This document shows positions 16,312 through 25,162 of a stretch of 44,723 nt of DNA, piece by piece. The position numbers were made by a program, and so were the translations under genes. The stretch comes from Streptomyces sp. SID9727 (lineage in GTDB: Bacteria; Actinomycetota; Actinomycetes; Streptomycetales; Streptomycetaceae). The notes below the pieces were generated by a model. The model was given only the letters and a program-made list of their open reading frames with translations. It had not been told where the DNA came from and did no database searches. The stretch's first letter is position 1. Every line of letters begins with the position of its first letter. The stretch is from the NCBI RefSeq assembly GCF_010550605.1, contig NZ_JAAGNI010000040.1:1-44723 (forward strand), read 5' to 3'.

Positions 16312-16323
16312 TGCGGACCCGCA
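16312..16323. promoter_or_regulatory. 12-bp inverted repeat before the ATP-grasp gene
   Basis: TGCGG-AC-CCGCA lies 25-36 bases upstream of the ATP-grasp start. It overlaps an AT-rich GATATG that could be part of a -10 box on the minus strand. It shares ACCCGCAT with the palindrome before the MFS gene, so one regulator may act on both. Confidence 0.35.
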
Positions 16324-16367
16324 TATCCTCGCTGGCCCGCTCCCGCTCCCGCCCGCCGCCCCCGCCT

Positions 16368-17582
16368 TCAGCGGATGTGCCGGCCCGAGATCGCCCGCGC
16401 GATGACCAGGCGCTGGATCTCGCTGGTCCCCTCGAAGATCGTGTAGATCTTGGCGTCGCGGTACATCCGCTCCACCGGGTGCTCCCGGCTGTATCCGGCG
16501 CCGCCCAGGATCTGGACGGCCTTCTCCGTCGCGGCCACCGCGAGTTCGCCCGCGCGGAGCTTGGACATGGAGCCCTGTCCGGCGTCGAAGGCGCGGTCGT
16601 TGCGGGCCATCCACGCGGCCTGCCAGATCAGCAGCCGTACGGCCTCGATCTCGGTACGGATGTCGGCCAGGGCGAACGCGATCGACTGGTTCTCGATGAT
16701 CGGCCGCCCGAACGCCTCGCGGTCACCCGCGTACTCCAGCGCGTATTCGTACGCGGCCCGCGCGATGCCCAGCGCCTGGGCGCCGACCGTGGGCCGGCTG
16801 ACCTCGAAGGTGGCCATCGCGGCCTGCCCCTTGGCCGTGGAGCCCTCGCGGGCGCGGGCGAAGCGGGCGTCCAGCTTCTCCTTGCCGCCGAGCAGGCAGT
16901 GCCCCGGCACCCGCACGTCGTCCAGGAAGACGTCCGCGGTGTGCGAGGCGCGCAGCCCCAGCTTCTTGATGGTGCGGCTCGCCGCCAGGCCCTCCGTGCC
17001 CGGCGGCACGATGAACGCGGCCTGCCCGCGCGCGCCGAGCGCCGGGTCGACCGAGGCGACGACGACGTGGACCTCGGCGATGCCCCCGTTGGTGATCCAC
17101 GCCTTCTGGCCGGAGATCACCCACTCGTCCTTCGCCTCGTCGTACCGGGCCTTGGTGGTCATCGCGGAGACGTCGGAGCCGGCCTGCGGTTCGGAGACGC
17201 AGAACGCCGCGACCTTCGGGTCGTCCTCGTCGCCGTAGCACTGGGGCACCCACTCGGCGAGCTGGTCCGGGGTCCCGGAGGCGAAGATCCCGGCGACGGC
17301 GAGCGAGGTGCCGAACAGGGCCATGCCGATGCCGGCGTCGCCCCAGAACAGCTCTTCGTTGGCTATCTGGAGGGAGAGCCCCGACGGGTCGCCGTACATG
17401 TCGGCCAGCGACTCGAACCCGTAGAGACCGATCCGGGCGGCCTCCTGGATGACCGGCCAGGGCGTCTCCTCGCGGGCGTCCCACTCGGCCGCCGCCGGGC
17501 GCACCACCTGGGCGGCGAAGCCGTGCACCCAGTCGCGCAGGTCCTGCTGCTCCTCGGTGAGCGCGAGGGAGAAGTAGCTCAT
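16368..17582 (-). CDS. Acyl-CoA dehydrogenase
   Basis: FAD-dependent acyl-CoA dehydrogenase of 404 residues, full length. The middle domain has FCVSEPQAGSDVSAM and the WITNGG strand. The C-terminal catalytic segment is YTIFEGTSEIQRLVIAR with Glu384 as the likely base, the position used by short- and medium-chain enzymes. It performs the first oxidation step of fatty-acid, branched-chain or side-chain beta-oxidation; chain length is not predictable. The ATG is four bases after the SCP2 gene, forming a two-gene operon whose promoter carries two palindromic operators. Confidence 0.95.
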   Translation of the reverse strand: MSYFSLALTEEQQDLRDWVHGFAAQVVRPAAAEWDAREETPWPVIQEAARIGLYGFESLADMYGDPSGLSLQIANEELFWGDAGIGMALFGTSLAVAGIFASGTPDQLAEWVPQCYGDEDDPKVAAFCVSEPQAGSDVSAMTTKARYDEAKDEWVISGQKAWITNGGIAEVHVVVASVDPALGARGQAAFIVPPGTEGLAASRTIKKLGLRASHTADVFLDDVRVPGHCLLGGKEKLDARFARAREGSTAKGQAAMATFEVSRPTVGAQALGIARAAYEYALEYAGDREAFGRPIIENQSIAFALADIRTEIEAVRLLIWQAAWMARNDRAFDAGQGSMSKLRAGELAVAATEKAVQILGGAGYSREHPVERMYRDAKIYTIFEGTSEIQRLVIARAISGRHIR

Positions 17583-17586
17583 CGGC

Positions 17587-18060
17587 TCACGCCTTCGGGA
17601 TGTCGAAGTAGCGCGTGAGGCCCGAGGCCAGGCCGACGTCCCCGGCCACCTTCAGTTTGCGCATCATGAACATGGTGATCGGGTTGCCGTTGCCGGAGAC
17701 GAGCTTCAGGAACTCCGCGTCCGCCATGACCAGCGTGGTACGCGGCTCCGCGTCCGAGCGGCCCTCGCTGACGGCGCAGGTGCCGTCAGCGATCGAGGTC
17801 TCGTAGACCACCTCCGTGTCACCGGTGATCTTCCAGCGGATCAGCGCCGTGAGCGCCCCGGCCGCCTCCGGGCGGAACTGCTGCCTCATCCGGCCGAAGA
17901 CCTCGCCGAGCACCCGGGTCCGCAGCTCCCCGTGCATGATCTCGGCGAGCTGCTTGGCGGACAGCCCCTTCACGATCCGCGCGAACTCCTCGGGGGAGAC
18001 GGCCGCGAAGTCGAGGGCGGCCAGTTCGTCGGTGACCTTGCCGCTGCTGTTGTCGGCCAC
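17587..18060 (-). CDS. SCP2 sterol-binding-fold protein
   Basis: Lipid-carrier-type protein of 157 residues. The C-terminal ~100 residues form an SCP2 domain: a RWKITGD strand, acidic beta strands with TTLVMADAEFLKLVSG, then the NPITMFMMRKLKVAGDVGLA helix. The N-terminal 50 residues are helical. SCP2 proteins bind fatty acyl-CoAs or sterols and can present them to oxidising enzymes. The direct coupling with an acyl-CoA dehydrogenase supports that role. GTG start at 18060 with GGA nine bases upstream. The gene lies directly behind a promoter that overlaps two TTAC-N6-GTAA sites. Confidence 0.93.
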   Translation of the reverse strand: MADNSSGKVTDELAALDFAAVSPEEFARIVKGLSAKQLAEIMHGELRTRVLGEVFGRMRQQFRPEAAGALTALIRWKITGDTEVVYETSIADGTCAVSEGRSDAEPRTTLVMADAEFLKLVSGNGNPITMFMMRKLKVAGDVGLASGLTRYFDIPKA

Positions 18061-18069
18061 GCCAGTTCC

Positions 18070-18099
18070 TTACTCTGGAGTAAACTTACTTTTGAGTAA
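18070..18099. promoter_or_regulatory. Two tandem TTAC-N6-GTAA operators
   Basis: TTACTCTGGAGTAA (18070-18083) and TTACTTTTGAGTAA (18086-18099) are two 14-bp palindromes, 16 bases apart centre to centre. They sit between the -10 box and the start of the SCP2 gene, where bound protein would block transcription. The form is typical of TetR-family operators. Related sites occur at 20453, 24789 and 25146. Confidence 0.78.
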
Positions 18100-18126
18100 G
18101 GTAAGGGCGCGGCGGCCTCTTCGCAA
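18098..18126 (-). promoter_or_regulatory. Probable promoter of the SCP2/acyl-CoA dehydrogenase operon
   Basis: On the minus strand TTGCGA (18126-18121) and TACCTT (18103-18098) are separated by 17 bases, a good vegetative-type promoter. The -10 box overlaps the upstream copy of the tandem operators by two bases. Confidence 0.6.
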
Positions 18127-18153
18127 GGTGCGGGAGCGGGTCGTCCTACGGGG

Positions 18154-18417
18154 TCACCAGGCGGAACCGGGGCGCACCACCAGATGGGGGTGGTGCGCGG
18201 CGAGCACCTTGTTGGCGCGGGCCAGCTCCGACAGGGCCAGCTCGCGGTCGGCCTGGTCCTCGATGCCCAGCCGGGGTCCGCGGAACCTGCGGACCTCGCG
18301 CGCGGCGCAGTCGGCGTCGAACTCGGCCTGGAGGATGTGCGCGGGGGTGCAGGCGCCGATGAGCGCGGCGATGCGGTCCGGGATCGGGACGGGGACGAGC
18401 AGGTGCGGGGCGGTCAT
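18154..18417 (-). CDS. Small hypothetical protein
   Basis: Cytoplasmic protein of 87 residues that I do not recognise. It has a hydrophobic start (TAPHLLVPVPIPDRIAALIG), one Cys in the middle, and an acidic/basic helical second half (DQADRELALSELARANKVLAAHH). The ATG at 18417 is chosen for the strong upstream GAGAGGGAA; a longer frame starting at 18486 has no ribosome site. An AT-rich TTATAT at 18495-18490 on the minus strand could be part of its promoter. It lies alone between the SCP2 operon and the PucR gene. Confidence 0.65.
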   Translation of the reverse strand: MTAPHLLVPVPIPDRIAALIGACTPAHILQAEFDADCAAREVRRFRGPRLGIEDQADRELALSELARANKVLAAHHPHLVVRPGSAW

Positions 18418-18634
18418 GGGGGGTTCCCTCTCGATGGTGGCCAGGAGGTCGGGTGTCGGACCGCCGGGTGGGCGGACCGACACCACTCCATATAACGAGA
18501 CGCAGTTCCTGGTTTCTCGTTGAGTACGTCTCCGTGTGGCAACCGTTTGGGAATGACCGGCTATTTCCTCTTACCAGCAAGTAGGTTGACGTCGCGTGAA
18601 GTTCTCGTCGGGCCGAAGGTGCGTCGCGCGCTGT

Positions 18635-19849
18635 TCAGATGGGTGTGTCGTTGCTGCGGGCCCGCAGCCGCATGGCGCGGAGCACGGTCTCCGTCGAGAA
18701 CCGCGCCTCCGGATCGACCAGTTGATCGCCGAAGATCGATTCCAGATTGCGCATCCGGTAGCGGACGGTCTGGGGGTGTACGTCGAGCAGCTCGCCCATC
18801 TGGGCTGCCGTGCCCCGGGTGTCGAGCCAGATCCGGAGCGTCTCGATGAGCCGTTCGCGCCGGTTGGCGCTGATGTTGGCCATCGGGGCGAGTTCGCGGC
18901 GCGCGAGCTGGTCGAGGAGGACCGGATCGGAGAGCAGCCACAGGGTGATGAGGTGGTCGTCGCAGAGGATGGCCGGCGCGTCGTCGATGACGCCCGCGTC
19001 CACGAGTTCCAGCACCCGCCGGGCCCAGCGGATCGAGTCCGACGCCAGCGACGAGGGGACGGTCAGGCCGATGGCGGCGCGGACGCCCGGCAGTGCGTGT
19101 TCCAGCATGCGTCTTCGCATGTCGTCGAAGGGGCCCGGGATCAGTAAGTGCGGCTGCGGGTCGGTGAAGTCGACCAGTACGTCGCGGTCGATCGCCAGCC
19201 GGTCCAGATCGGGGGACGGGCGCACGGCGACGAGCGTCACCTCGTCCGGCAGTGTCCAGCCGGTCTGCTCGCACAGCTCCGCGATGGCCACCCGCGGCAC
19301 CGGCCGCCCGGCGAGGATCAGGTGGAGCAGCCGGCGCCGCAAGGTGTCCGTGTGGTCGTCCGAGGCCGACCTCACCTCCAAGTACCCCTCGCGCGACAGG
19401 GCTTCCAGCTCGTCCACGTAACTGAACAGCGCGTCGGCGAACGTCAGCATCATGGTGGGGGAGAGGTTGTAGCGCCTGCCGATCTTCTTGGCCCGGCGGA
19501 GAGCCACCCGGGCGCCCAGCCGGTACGCCCCCTGCAACTGGTCCAGGCTGCGCCCCTCGTACGCCTCGAACCGGCCGAACCTGCGGCACATCTCGTCGCG
19601 CAGCGCGGAGGGTGCGGCGGGCTCGGCCACCTGGTCCACGAACACGGAGATGCTCTGCTCGACGCCGACCCGGATGCCCTGGCCGTACGGGCCGTCGAGG
19701 AGTCGCGCGTACTCGGGGTAGGCGCGGGTGACCTCAAGGCCGATCTCCTTGATGAGGCTGGGCAGTTCGGGCCGCACGATCGTGGCGAACTCCTGCGGCA
19801 GCGGTCCCAGCGGCTCGCCCAGATCCGAGGGTTGCGCGACTCCCGGCAT
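18635..19849 (-). CDS. PucR-type regulator, with a TTA codon
   Basis: Transcriptional regulator of 404 residues. The C-terminal PucR helix-turn-helix is clear (AQMGELLDVHPQTVRYRMRN, about 350-370). A helical N-terminal region contains FEAYEGRSLDQLQGAYRLGAR, and a GGDEF-like/CdaR middle region follows. PucR/CdaR proteins respond to small metabolites and usually activate catabolic genes. Leu235 in PHLLIPG is a TTA codon (19147-19145), so translation should need the bldA tRNA. The ATG is preceded by GAAGGGG. No target is adjacent on the same strand; the divergent secreted-protein gene, 766 bases away, is a candidate. Confidence 0.9.
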   Translation of the reverse strand: MPGVAQPSDLGEPLGPLPQEFATIVRPELPSLIKEIGLEVTRAYPEYARLLDGPYGQGIRVGVEQSISVFVDQVAEPAAPSALRDEMCRRFGRFEAYEGRSLDQLQGAYRLGARVALRRAKKIGRRYNLSPTMMLTFADALFSYVDELEALSREGYLEVRSASDDHTDTLRRRLLHLILAGRPVPRVAIAELCEQTGWTLPDEVTLVAVRPSPDLDRLAIDRDVLVDFTDPQPHLLIPGPFDDMRRRMLEHALPGVRAAIGLTVPSSLASDSIRWARRVLELVDAGVIDDAPAILCDDHLITLWLLSDPVLLDQLARRELAPMANISANRRERLIETLRIWLDTRGTAAQMGELLDVHPQTVRYRMRNLESIFGDQLVDPEARFSTETVLRAMRLRARSNDTPI

Positions 19850-20308
19850 ACCTTGACCCCTTCTTGCTCTTCGGCGCCCGATGGGGGGTGACGGACGGGA
19901 GAGCGCTCCCAGCCGTTCTCAGGTGCGTACCAACTTCGGCTGCCGAAGATAGTCCACGTGTGTGGCTCTGAACACAGGCAGGACAAGACGAAATGTATGG
20001 GCCATGTATCGGCTGTTTTCGGCCACCTCTATGGTGGGCCTCCGCACGCGCGACCGACTCGCGGATCACTCGTGCGGTGCTGACGCGGGGGCGCGGATTC
20101 CGGTAATGCGGCGATGGTTCCGGTGCGTGCTCCCGGCTCCCCGGAGATTCCCGCTCCCGCTTTTCGTGGTGAATTCCACTCGGCCGGCGAGGGGAAGTCA
20201 AGGGTGTGGCGGGGTGACCGGCGCGCTGGGCGGTGGTGGTGGAGGAGGCCGTACGGTAGGGCCGTGACGTGGGGTGTTGGGCCGGGCGGGGTGCCGTTCC
20301 GTCATCGG

Positions 20309-20350
20309 GTGAGCAGGGGTGGGCGCTCCGGCTCCGGGAGATCTGCTCAC
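20309..20350. other. Two-level hairpin in the intergenic region
   Basis: GTGAGCAG (20309-20316) pairs with CTGCTCAC (20343-20350), and an inner CTCC/GGAG pair closes within the loop. It is followed by a weakly T-rich stretch on the plus strand and an A-tract. It could end an unannotated short transcript or be a structured non-coding RNA; no gene precedes it on the plus strand. Confidence 0.35.
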
Positions 20351-20439
20351 TTCTCGATAAAAAATCCGCGCGCCGTACTCGCCTCGCAAGCAATTTCTGA
20401 GAGAGAACGATCGTAGTGGAGATTCTTTGTTCCAGCGTG

Positions 20440-20469
20440 TTGCGGAGCGACATTACTCGCCCGTAGCGT
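20440..20469 (+). promoter_or_regulatory. Promoter of the first secreted protein gene
   Basis: TTGCGG (20440-20445) and TAGCGT (20464-20469) with an 18-base spacer. Both hexamers are identical to those before the mce operon. The last four bases of the palindrome at 20453-20466 run into the -10 box. Confidence 0.6.
20453..20466. promoter_or_regulatory. TTAC-N6-GTAG operator-like site
   Basis: TTACTCGCCCGTAG matches the TTAC-N6-GTAA pattern with one change. The wider 19 bases to 20471 are nearly the same as 25146-25164 before mce (three differences). Confidence 0.65.
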
Positions 20470-20585
20470 CATCGCCGAACGCAAGAGGTCGAGCAGTCCG
20501 TCAGGCCGGACTGCCACATTCCTGTCTCGTGACCCCCCACTCCGGGAGCGCCGCTTACCCGGCCGGAAGTGGCCCCCCGGTGTAG

Positions 20586-21233
<648 letters not shown>

Positions 21234-21255
21234 GGACCTAGCAGCACACGGGTAC

Positions 21256-21288
21256 GGGCCGGCCGCGGAGCCTCTTCGCGGCCGGCCC
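21256..21288 (+). terminator. GC hairpin after the first secreted protein
   Basis: A 12-bp perfect stem (GGGCCGGCCGCG, 21256-21267, with 21277-21288) and a 9-base loop. A near copy follows the paralogous gene, so gene and terminator were probably duplicated together. A second hairpin-forming repeat, GGCGCCGCG/CGCGGCGCC, lies at 21304-21323. Confidence 0.7.
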
Positions 21289-21345
21289 GGCCTTCTCGTT
21301 GAGGGCGCCGCGGACGCGGCGCCATGACCTTGAGGATGTGAGTTC

Positions 21346-21963
21346 GTGAACTTCCGCTCGCGACGTCTCGCCGTCGTGGCCGCCGCCCTGGCCTCCGCCC
21401 TCGGGACAGTGGTGTCCTCGGCCTCGGCCGCTACGACGGGCACGTGGACCGTGACGCCGGCAGGGGCGTTCACAGCCCCCCACGCCAACTATCCCACGTT
21501 CCGATTCCCGGCCCTGTTCTGGGCGTGTCGCTCCTTCGACGTGACGGCTGGGAAGCTCGAAGCGACCGGGACGACGGGAAGCGGGCTCGGCACGATCGAC
21601 TCCGTCGTCGGCAGTTGCCCCATCGGTGGCATCGAGTACACCGTGACGAAGAGCGCTCCGGCGTGGGCCATCGACATCGTTGGGCAGAACCCCTCCCACA
21701 CGAACTGGGTGGACGTCAGGATCAGCGGAGTTTCGACCCACTGGGCGGGTTTCGGGTGCGTCGCCGACGTGAAGGGCACCCTCTACGGGCACTACGAGAA
21801 CGACACCGGCAACCTCGTCATCAGTGACACGTCCGGTGGCCTGATCGCCTCCAACGTGAACTGCATGGGGCTCATCAACGACGGCGACGTCGTCACGCTC
21901 AAGTCCTCGTGGCACATGGCCATGGCGTCGACGGGCAAGGCGCCGCTGATCAAGACCTCGTAG
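21346..21963 (+). CDS. Secreted protein, second tandem copy
   Basis: Paralogue of the preceding gene, also 205 residues. The signal peptide is RSRRLAVVAAALASALG, with cleavage near SASA (about residue 28). The mature region has the same order of features: WACRSF, GSCPIGG, PAWAIDIVG, GFGCVAD, NCMGLINDGD. It is more diverged around the middle and has more aromatic residues, so the copies may bind different partners. GTG start at 21346. There is no separate promoter of the shared type upstream. It may be read from the first promoter through a leaky terminator or from a local promoter I cannot recognise. Confidence 0.8.
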   Translation: MNFRSRRLAVVAAALASALGTVVSSASAATTGTWTVTPAGAFTAPHANYPTFRFPALFWACRSFDVTAGKLEATGTTGSGLGTIDSVVGSCPIGGIEYTVTKSAPAWAIDIVGQNPSHTNWVDVRISGVSTHWAGFGCVADVKGTLYGHYENDTGNLVISDTSGGLIASNVNCMGLINDGDVVTLKSSWHMAMASTGKAPLIKTS

Positions 21964-21981
21964 ACCTCAAGGAACGGGCAC

Positions 21982-22011
21982 GGGCCGGCCGCGCGCTCTC
22001 CCGGCCGGCCC
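21982..22011 (+). terminator. GC hairpin after the second secreted protein
   Basis: A 10-bp perfect stem (GGGCCGGCCG, 21982-21991, with 22002-22011) placed as after the first copy. Another 8-bp hairpin with a GGGG loop lies at 22027-22046. Confidence 0.7.
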
Positions 22012-22092
22012 GGTCTGCTTGATTCCGGCGCCCGGGGGCGGGCGCCACCGCAGCTGTACCACCGATCGCACCCCGTGGAGGACAGGCCCGAT

Positions 22093-23613
22093 ATGCACAC
22101 TCAGATACCCGTGACCCGTGGGGGGCGTTCCGTGAGGGTCGCCTCCGTCGCCGGTCTCGCCCTGCTCGCCGGGCTGCTGTCCGGAGGGGGCTCGGCCGCC
22201 GACGAGAGCACCGGACCCGTCAGCCTCACCGCCGCCTGTGGAGCCGAGGACAGCGGCTCGGCGACCGTGGCGGCCACGGTCGCCGTGGCGGTGGATGTAC
22301 CGGCGACCGGTGAAATCGGCCGCCCGGTGCAGCCGGGGCCCGCGACGCTCACTGTCACCCTCTCGCGGGCGGATCTCGCGGGGCTGGTGCCGGAGGGCAC
22401 CGAGGCGTTCGTGAGCCGGGCGGCGCTCACGGTGAAGATCGCCCAGGACGGGGAGTCCACGGAGGCTCCGTGGGAGTTGTACGCGCCGAGCACCCCTCTT
22501 CCCGCCGACGGTGACGTAGCCCTCGTCCACTCCGGTGAGGTCCCCTACGTCACGCTGGGATCCCCGGGTGATGTCGTCTTCTCCGTCAAGGAGTTGACGA
22601 TCGAGCTGCGGTCCGCCACAGCGGAGTCCGAGAAGACCGCACCGCCTCTGACCAAGGTGACGTGTCGGCTGAAGGAGGGCGAGAACGGACACCTCGCGAC
22701 CACGCGGGTGACCGACGGCAGCGGCACCGGCGCCGAGCCGTCGGGGACCCCCGAGACGTCCACCCCTCCAGGGGGTGGCTCCGGCCGGGCGGAGGAGAAG
22801 GACATCGCGGTGGAACCGGCGGCCGCCGAGGACGACGAGGACCCCGACTACTGTCCTGTGGATCCGCCGGTGGGGGAGATGGACGGGAGCGAGGCACCGC
22901 AGCCTCCGCCGGGCGATGCGCCACGTGTCGTGGAGAACGCGAATCCGCAGTTCGCCTGTGCCAACGTGGTGGGCCTGGCCAATGTCCAGAAGCTGAACGG
23001 AGCCATGATCATCAATGATCCGGCCCATCCAGCCCATCCTGCCCTCATCAGTGTGAAGCCGGCGGCGCGCATCACCATCCGAGGGTTCGACGCGGTGGGC
23101 GGGTACTACATCCGCTTCGATTCCCTCGCGGACATCGACCTTCCGGATGCCGATTCCACCTTTCTCGCCTTCGGCTTCCAGCCGGTGACGGCGAAGGTGT
23201 CCTTCGAGACCGGGCCGATGACCATCTCCTTTGGAAACGTCGGTAGTACGGTATTTTCCACGGCCTACTTCAAGCAGTCTCTCCGCCTCCACGACGTCGA
23301 AATCAACGGCACGCCACTCGATGTAGGAAACGACTGCAGGACAGAGAAGGCGTTCAAGGTGGTACTGAACGGCGGGGCAGCGTATACGAACGTCGGCGTG
23401 GGCGGCCGCTTGGACGGCGAGGTCACCATCCCGCCCTTCACCGGATGCGGCACGGGCGGCGAGAACCTGAATCCGCTGTTCACCGCTGCGATCTCGGGTC
23501 CGGGGAACCGGATCGTCATGGAACAGGCTTCGACCTGTGTTCCCACCAACCCCGAGGCTTCCTACTGCCCACCTCCTCCGGCGGAACTGCCCGGCACGGG
23601 GCCCAAGCCGTAG
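22093..23613 (+). CDS. Large secreted protein, possibly DUF6801-like
   Basis: Exported protein of 506 residues. The signal peptide has Arg residues followed by VASVAGLALLAGLLSGGGSAA, with cleavage near residue 35. Residues 40-200 are beta-rich and resemble the DUF6801 domain of actinobacterial secreted proteins (TAACGAEDSG, then VDVPATGEIGRPVQPG). A Pro/Thr/Glu/Asp linker with Cys (about 215-285) follows. A second beta-rich domain with conserved-looking Cys residues (NPQFACANVVGL, NDCRTEKAF, TGCGTGG) ends the protein. The C-terminus reads AELPGTGPKP without a membrane anchor. ATG at 22093 with GGAGGA ten bases upstream; an in-frame GTG at 22075 overlaps that ribosome site. Function unknown. 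Confidence 0.78.
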   Translation: MHTQIPVTRGGRSVRVASVAGLALLAGLLSGGGSAADESTGPVSLTAACGAEDSGSATVAATVAVAVDVPATGEIGRPVQPGPATLTVTLSRADLAGLVPEGTEAFVSRAALTVKIAQDGESTEAPWELYAPSTPLPADGDVALVHSGEVPYVTLGSPGDVVFSVKELTIELRSATAESEKTAPPLTKVTCRLKEGENGHLATTRVTDGSGTGAEPSGTPETSTPPGGGSGRAEEKDIAVEPAAAEDDEDPDYCPVDPPVGEMDGSEAPQPPPGDAPRVVENANPQFACANVVGLANVQKLNGAMIINDPAHPAHPALISVKPAARITIRGFDAVGGYYIRFDSLADIDLPDADSTFLAFGFQPVTAKVSFETGPMTISFGNVGSTVFSTAYFKQSLRLHDVEINGTPLDVGNDCRTEKAFKVVLNGGAAYTNVGVGGRLDGEVTIPPFTGCGTGGENLNPLFTAAISGPGNRIVMEQASTCVPTNPEASYCPPPPAELPGTGPKP

Positions 23614-23633
23614 CCCACCGCCCGCCCGACGCA

Positions 23634-23674
23634 CCCGAAGGGGCCACCTCCACCCAGGAGGTGGCCCCTTCGGG
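23634..23674. terminator. Strong bidirectional terminator
   Basis: A perfect 18-bp stem (23634-23651 with 23657-23674) and a 5-base loop between two convergent genes. It starts 20 bases after one stop and ends 18 bases before the other. Confidence 0.88.
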
Positions 23675-23692
23675 CGCCGGACGCGAGGACGG

Positions 23693-24628
23693 CTACCGCG
23701 CCGCCGAGTGCCAGTACTGCGACATGACCTTGCCCGCGTTCGGGGCGATGTCACCCGGGGCTGCCATCGCCGCCACGTCGGTCTGCGCGTTGTTCAGTGT
23801 GACGCTGTTCTTGCCCGCGGCCGACGGCAGGCCCGTCTTGAGGTTGACCGCCCAGTTCAGCGAGCCGAGCAGGCCGCAGCCGTTGGTCCCGGGGACCGCG
23901 TACGTCGTGTCGGTCTGGGTGGCGCCCTGGAGGCTGAGCCGGCTCATCGGGCCGTTCGGGTCCGGGGTTCCGTCACCGGCGAAGTTCTCGCTGGTGACGG
24001 CCGGCTGGGTCAGGTTCTGCGGCTTCAGCAGGATCGGGTCCGAGGCGGAGCCGATGTAGCACTTGTCGCCGAGGAGCGGGTTCTCCAGGTGGATGCGGAC
24101 CGGGAGGGTGATGATCGGCTTGCCGGTGGTCGCGCCCGCCAGGAGCTGGAAGCCGGTCGGGGTGTTGACCGACTCGATGGTCGCCGTCACCCGGTTCAGC
24201 TTCACATCGGTGAGCGTGTTGCAGATGCCCGTGATCACGGGGACGTCGCTGGGGCACATCAGGCCGAGCAGGCCGCCCGGGACCTTCGCGGAGTCCGCGA
24301 CGAGTGCTCCGTCCTTCGGGGAGACCACGGTCGAGACGGCGCCCGGGTGGTTGACCACGCCGATCTGGAGGTCGCTGGCGCCGAAGGGCACCACGGTGTT
24401 GCCCAGCTTGATGGAGCCGCTCGCCGAGTGCGAGGAGACGCAGATGGCGATGTCCGTCGCCCCGTCGGCCGCCAGCATGGCCGGGTCGTCCACCGGGCAG
24501 CGGCTGAAGGGCGCCCAGTCGCCGTTCAACGTGGTGGCGGCAGTGGCCGACCCGATCGAGGCGACGGCGGCGAGCGCGGTGAAGGAGGCCAGCAGCCCCA
24601 CACGAACCCGGTTCGAGCCAGTTCTCAT
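23693..24628 (-). CDS. Secreted protein divergent from the mce operon
   Basis: Exported protein of 311 residues. The signal peptide is RTGSNRVRVGLLASFTALAAVASIGSATA, cleaved near residue 31. The mature part is beta-rich, with about six Cys spread through it (FSRCPVDD, IAICVSS, LMCPSD, GICNTL, DKCYIG, NGCGLL), and many Asn, Thr and Pro. It has no catalytic motif and no membrane segment. I do not recognise a named family. The ATG at 24628 follows AAAAAGGGGAAGAC. Its promoter carries the same operator-like sequence as mce on the other strand. The two genes are divergent over an 817-base gap and probably co-regulated. Confidence 0.82.
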   Translation of the reverse strand: MRTGSNRVRVGLLASFTALAAVASIGSATAATTLNGDWAPFSRCPVDDPAMLAADGATDIAICVSSHSASGSIKLGNTVVPFGASDLQIGVVNHPGAVSTVVSPKDGALVADSAKVPGGLLGLMCPSDVPVITGICNTLTDVKLNRVTATIESVNTPTGFQLLAGATTGKPIITLPVRIHLENPLLGDKCYIGSASDPILLKPQNLTQPAVTSENFAGDGTPDPNGPMSRLSLQGATQTDTTYAVPGTNGCGLLGSLNWAVNLKTGLPSAAGKNSVTLNNAQTDVAAMAAPGDIAPNAGKVMSQYWHSAAR

Positions 24629-24785
24629 GTCTTCCCCTTTTTCGGATGGGAGGCGGCCGCCGCCGTGGCGGCCGGCTGAGTCCGGAGATGAACGGTGCAG
24701 AGTGGAATTGAGCACGGAACGCAGAATGCGGGTGCCGGGACCGCCTCGAAACGAGCCGGTACGAAATCCCATTCACCGATCCGTG

Positions 24786-24815
24786 AGGTTACTGGCGGGA
24801 AACACCGGTACACAA
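24786..24815 (-). promoter_or_regulatory. Promoter and operator of the divergent secreted protein
   Basis: On the minus strand TTGTGT (24815-24810) and TAACCT (24791-24786) with an 18-base spacer. The palindrome TTTCCCGCCAGTAA (24802-24789) enters the -10 box exactly as at 20453 and 25146. The match to TTAC-N6-GTAA has one change. Confidence 0.6.
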
Positions 24816-25133
24816 TCCCGGCGTATGAGAATCTATGGAAGGGGCGTGCATCTCCGTCAGGGATGAGTACGAGATCCGGCCTTCTTGTCACTTCGTGCGC
24901 AGCCTCTCGCCCCTGCCGCAGCGACTCCGGCCGACCGGATATGCGGAATCTTGGCTGCCGTTTGTGTATCCGAACCGGTCCCGAGCGCTCCTCGATGTCC
25001 CGTGCGGCGTGCGGACCCGGCCGGCCGGCCCCGGAACTTGTCACCAGGAGACAGTTCTTCCGGTCGCTCTGCTCAGTAGATGCGAAAGAATCGCCCCCTT
25101 CGCACTCTCGCGCGAAAACTTGATGACCTGGTA

Positions 25134-25162
25134 TTGCGGCCCAGGTTACCCACCCGTAGCGT
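25134..25162 (+). promoter_or_regulatory. Main mce promoter with operator
   Basis: TTGCGG (25134-25139) and TAGCGT (25157-25162) with a 17-base spacer. The operator-like TTACCCACCCGTAG (25146-25159) overlaps the -10 box. The -35 and -10 hexamers equal those at 20440-20469. Confidence 0.62.

Noticed and set aside
19897..19911. GGGAGAGCGCTCCCA upstream of the PucR gene, like a LacI/CebR operator (TGGGAGCGCTCCCA)
   Set aside because: It has an extra base pair in the left half and is not a true palindrome of the right spacing; no sugar genes are adjacent.
19962..20453. Short open frames in the long intergenic region as small genes
   Set aside because: No ribosome sites, overlapping frames in all directions, and no recognisable domain.
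20555..20568. TTACCCGGCCGGAA as a sixth copy of the mce-type operator
   Set aside because: The right arm is GGAA rather than GTAA and it lies in the leader, not at a -10 box; left out of the motif set.
23580..23613. LPGTG near the C-terminus of the 506-residue secreted protein, like a sortase signal
   Set aside because: The protein ends three residues later, with no membrane helix or basic tail, and the downstream DNA does not encode one in another frame; it is the terminator.
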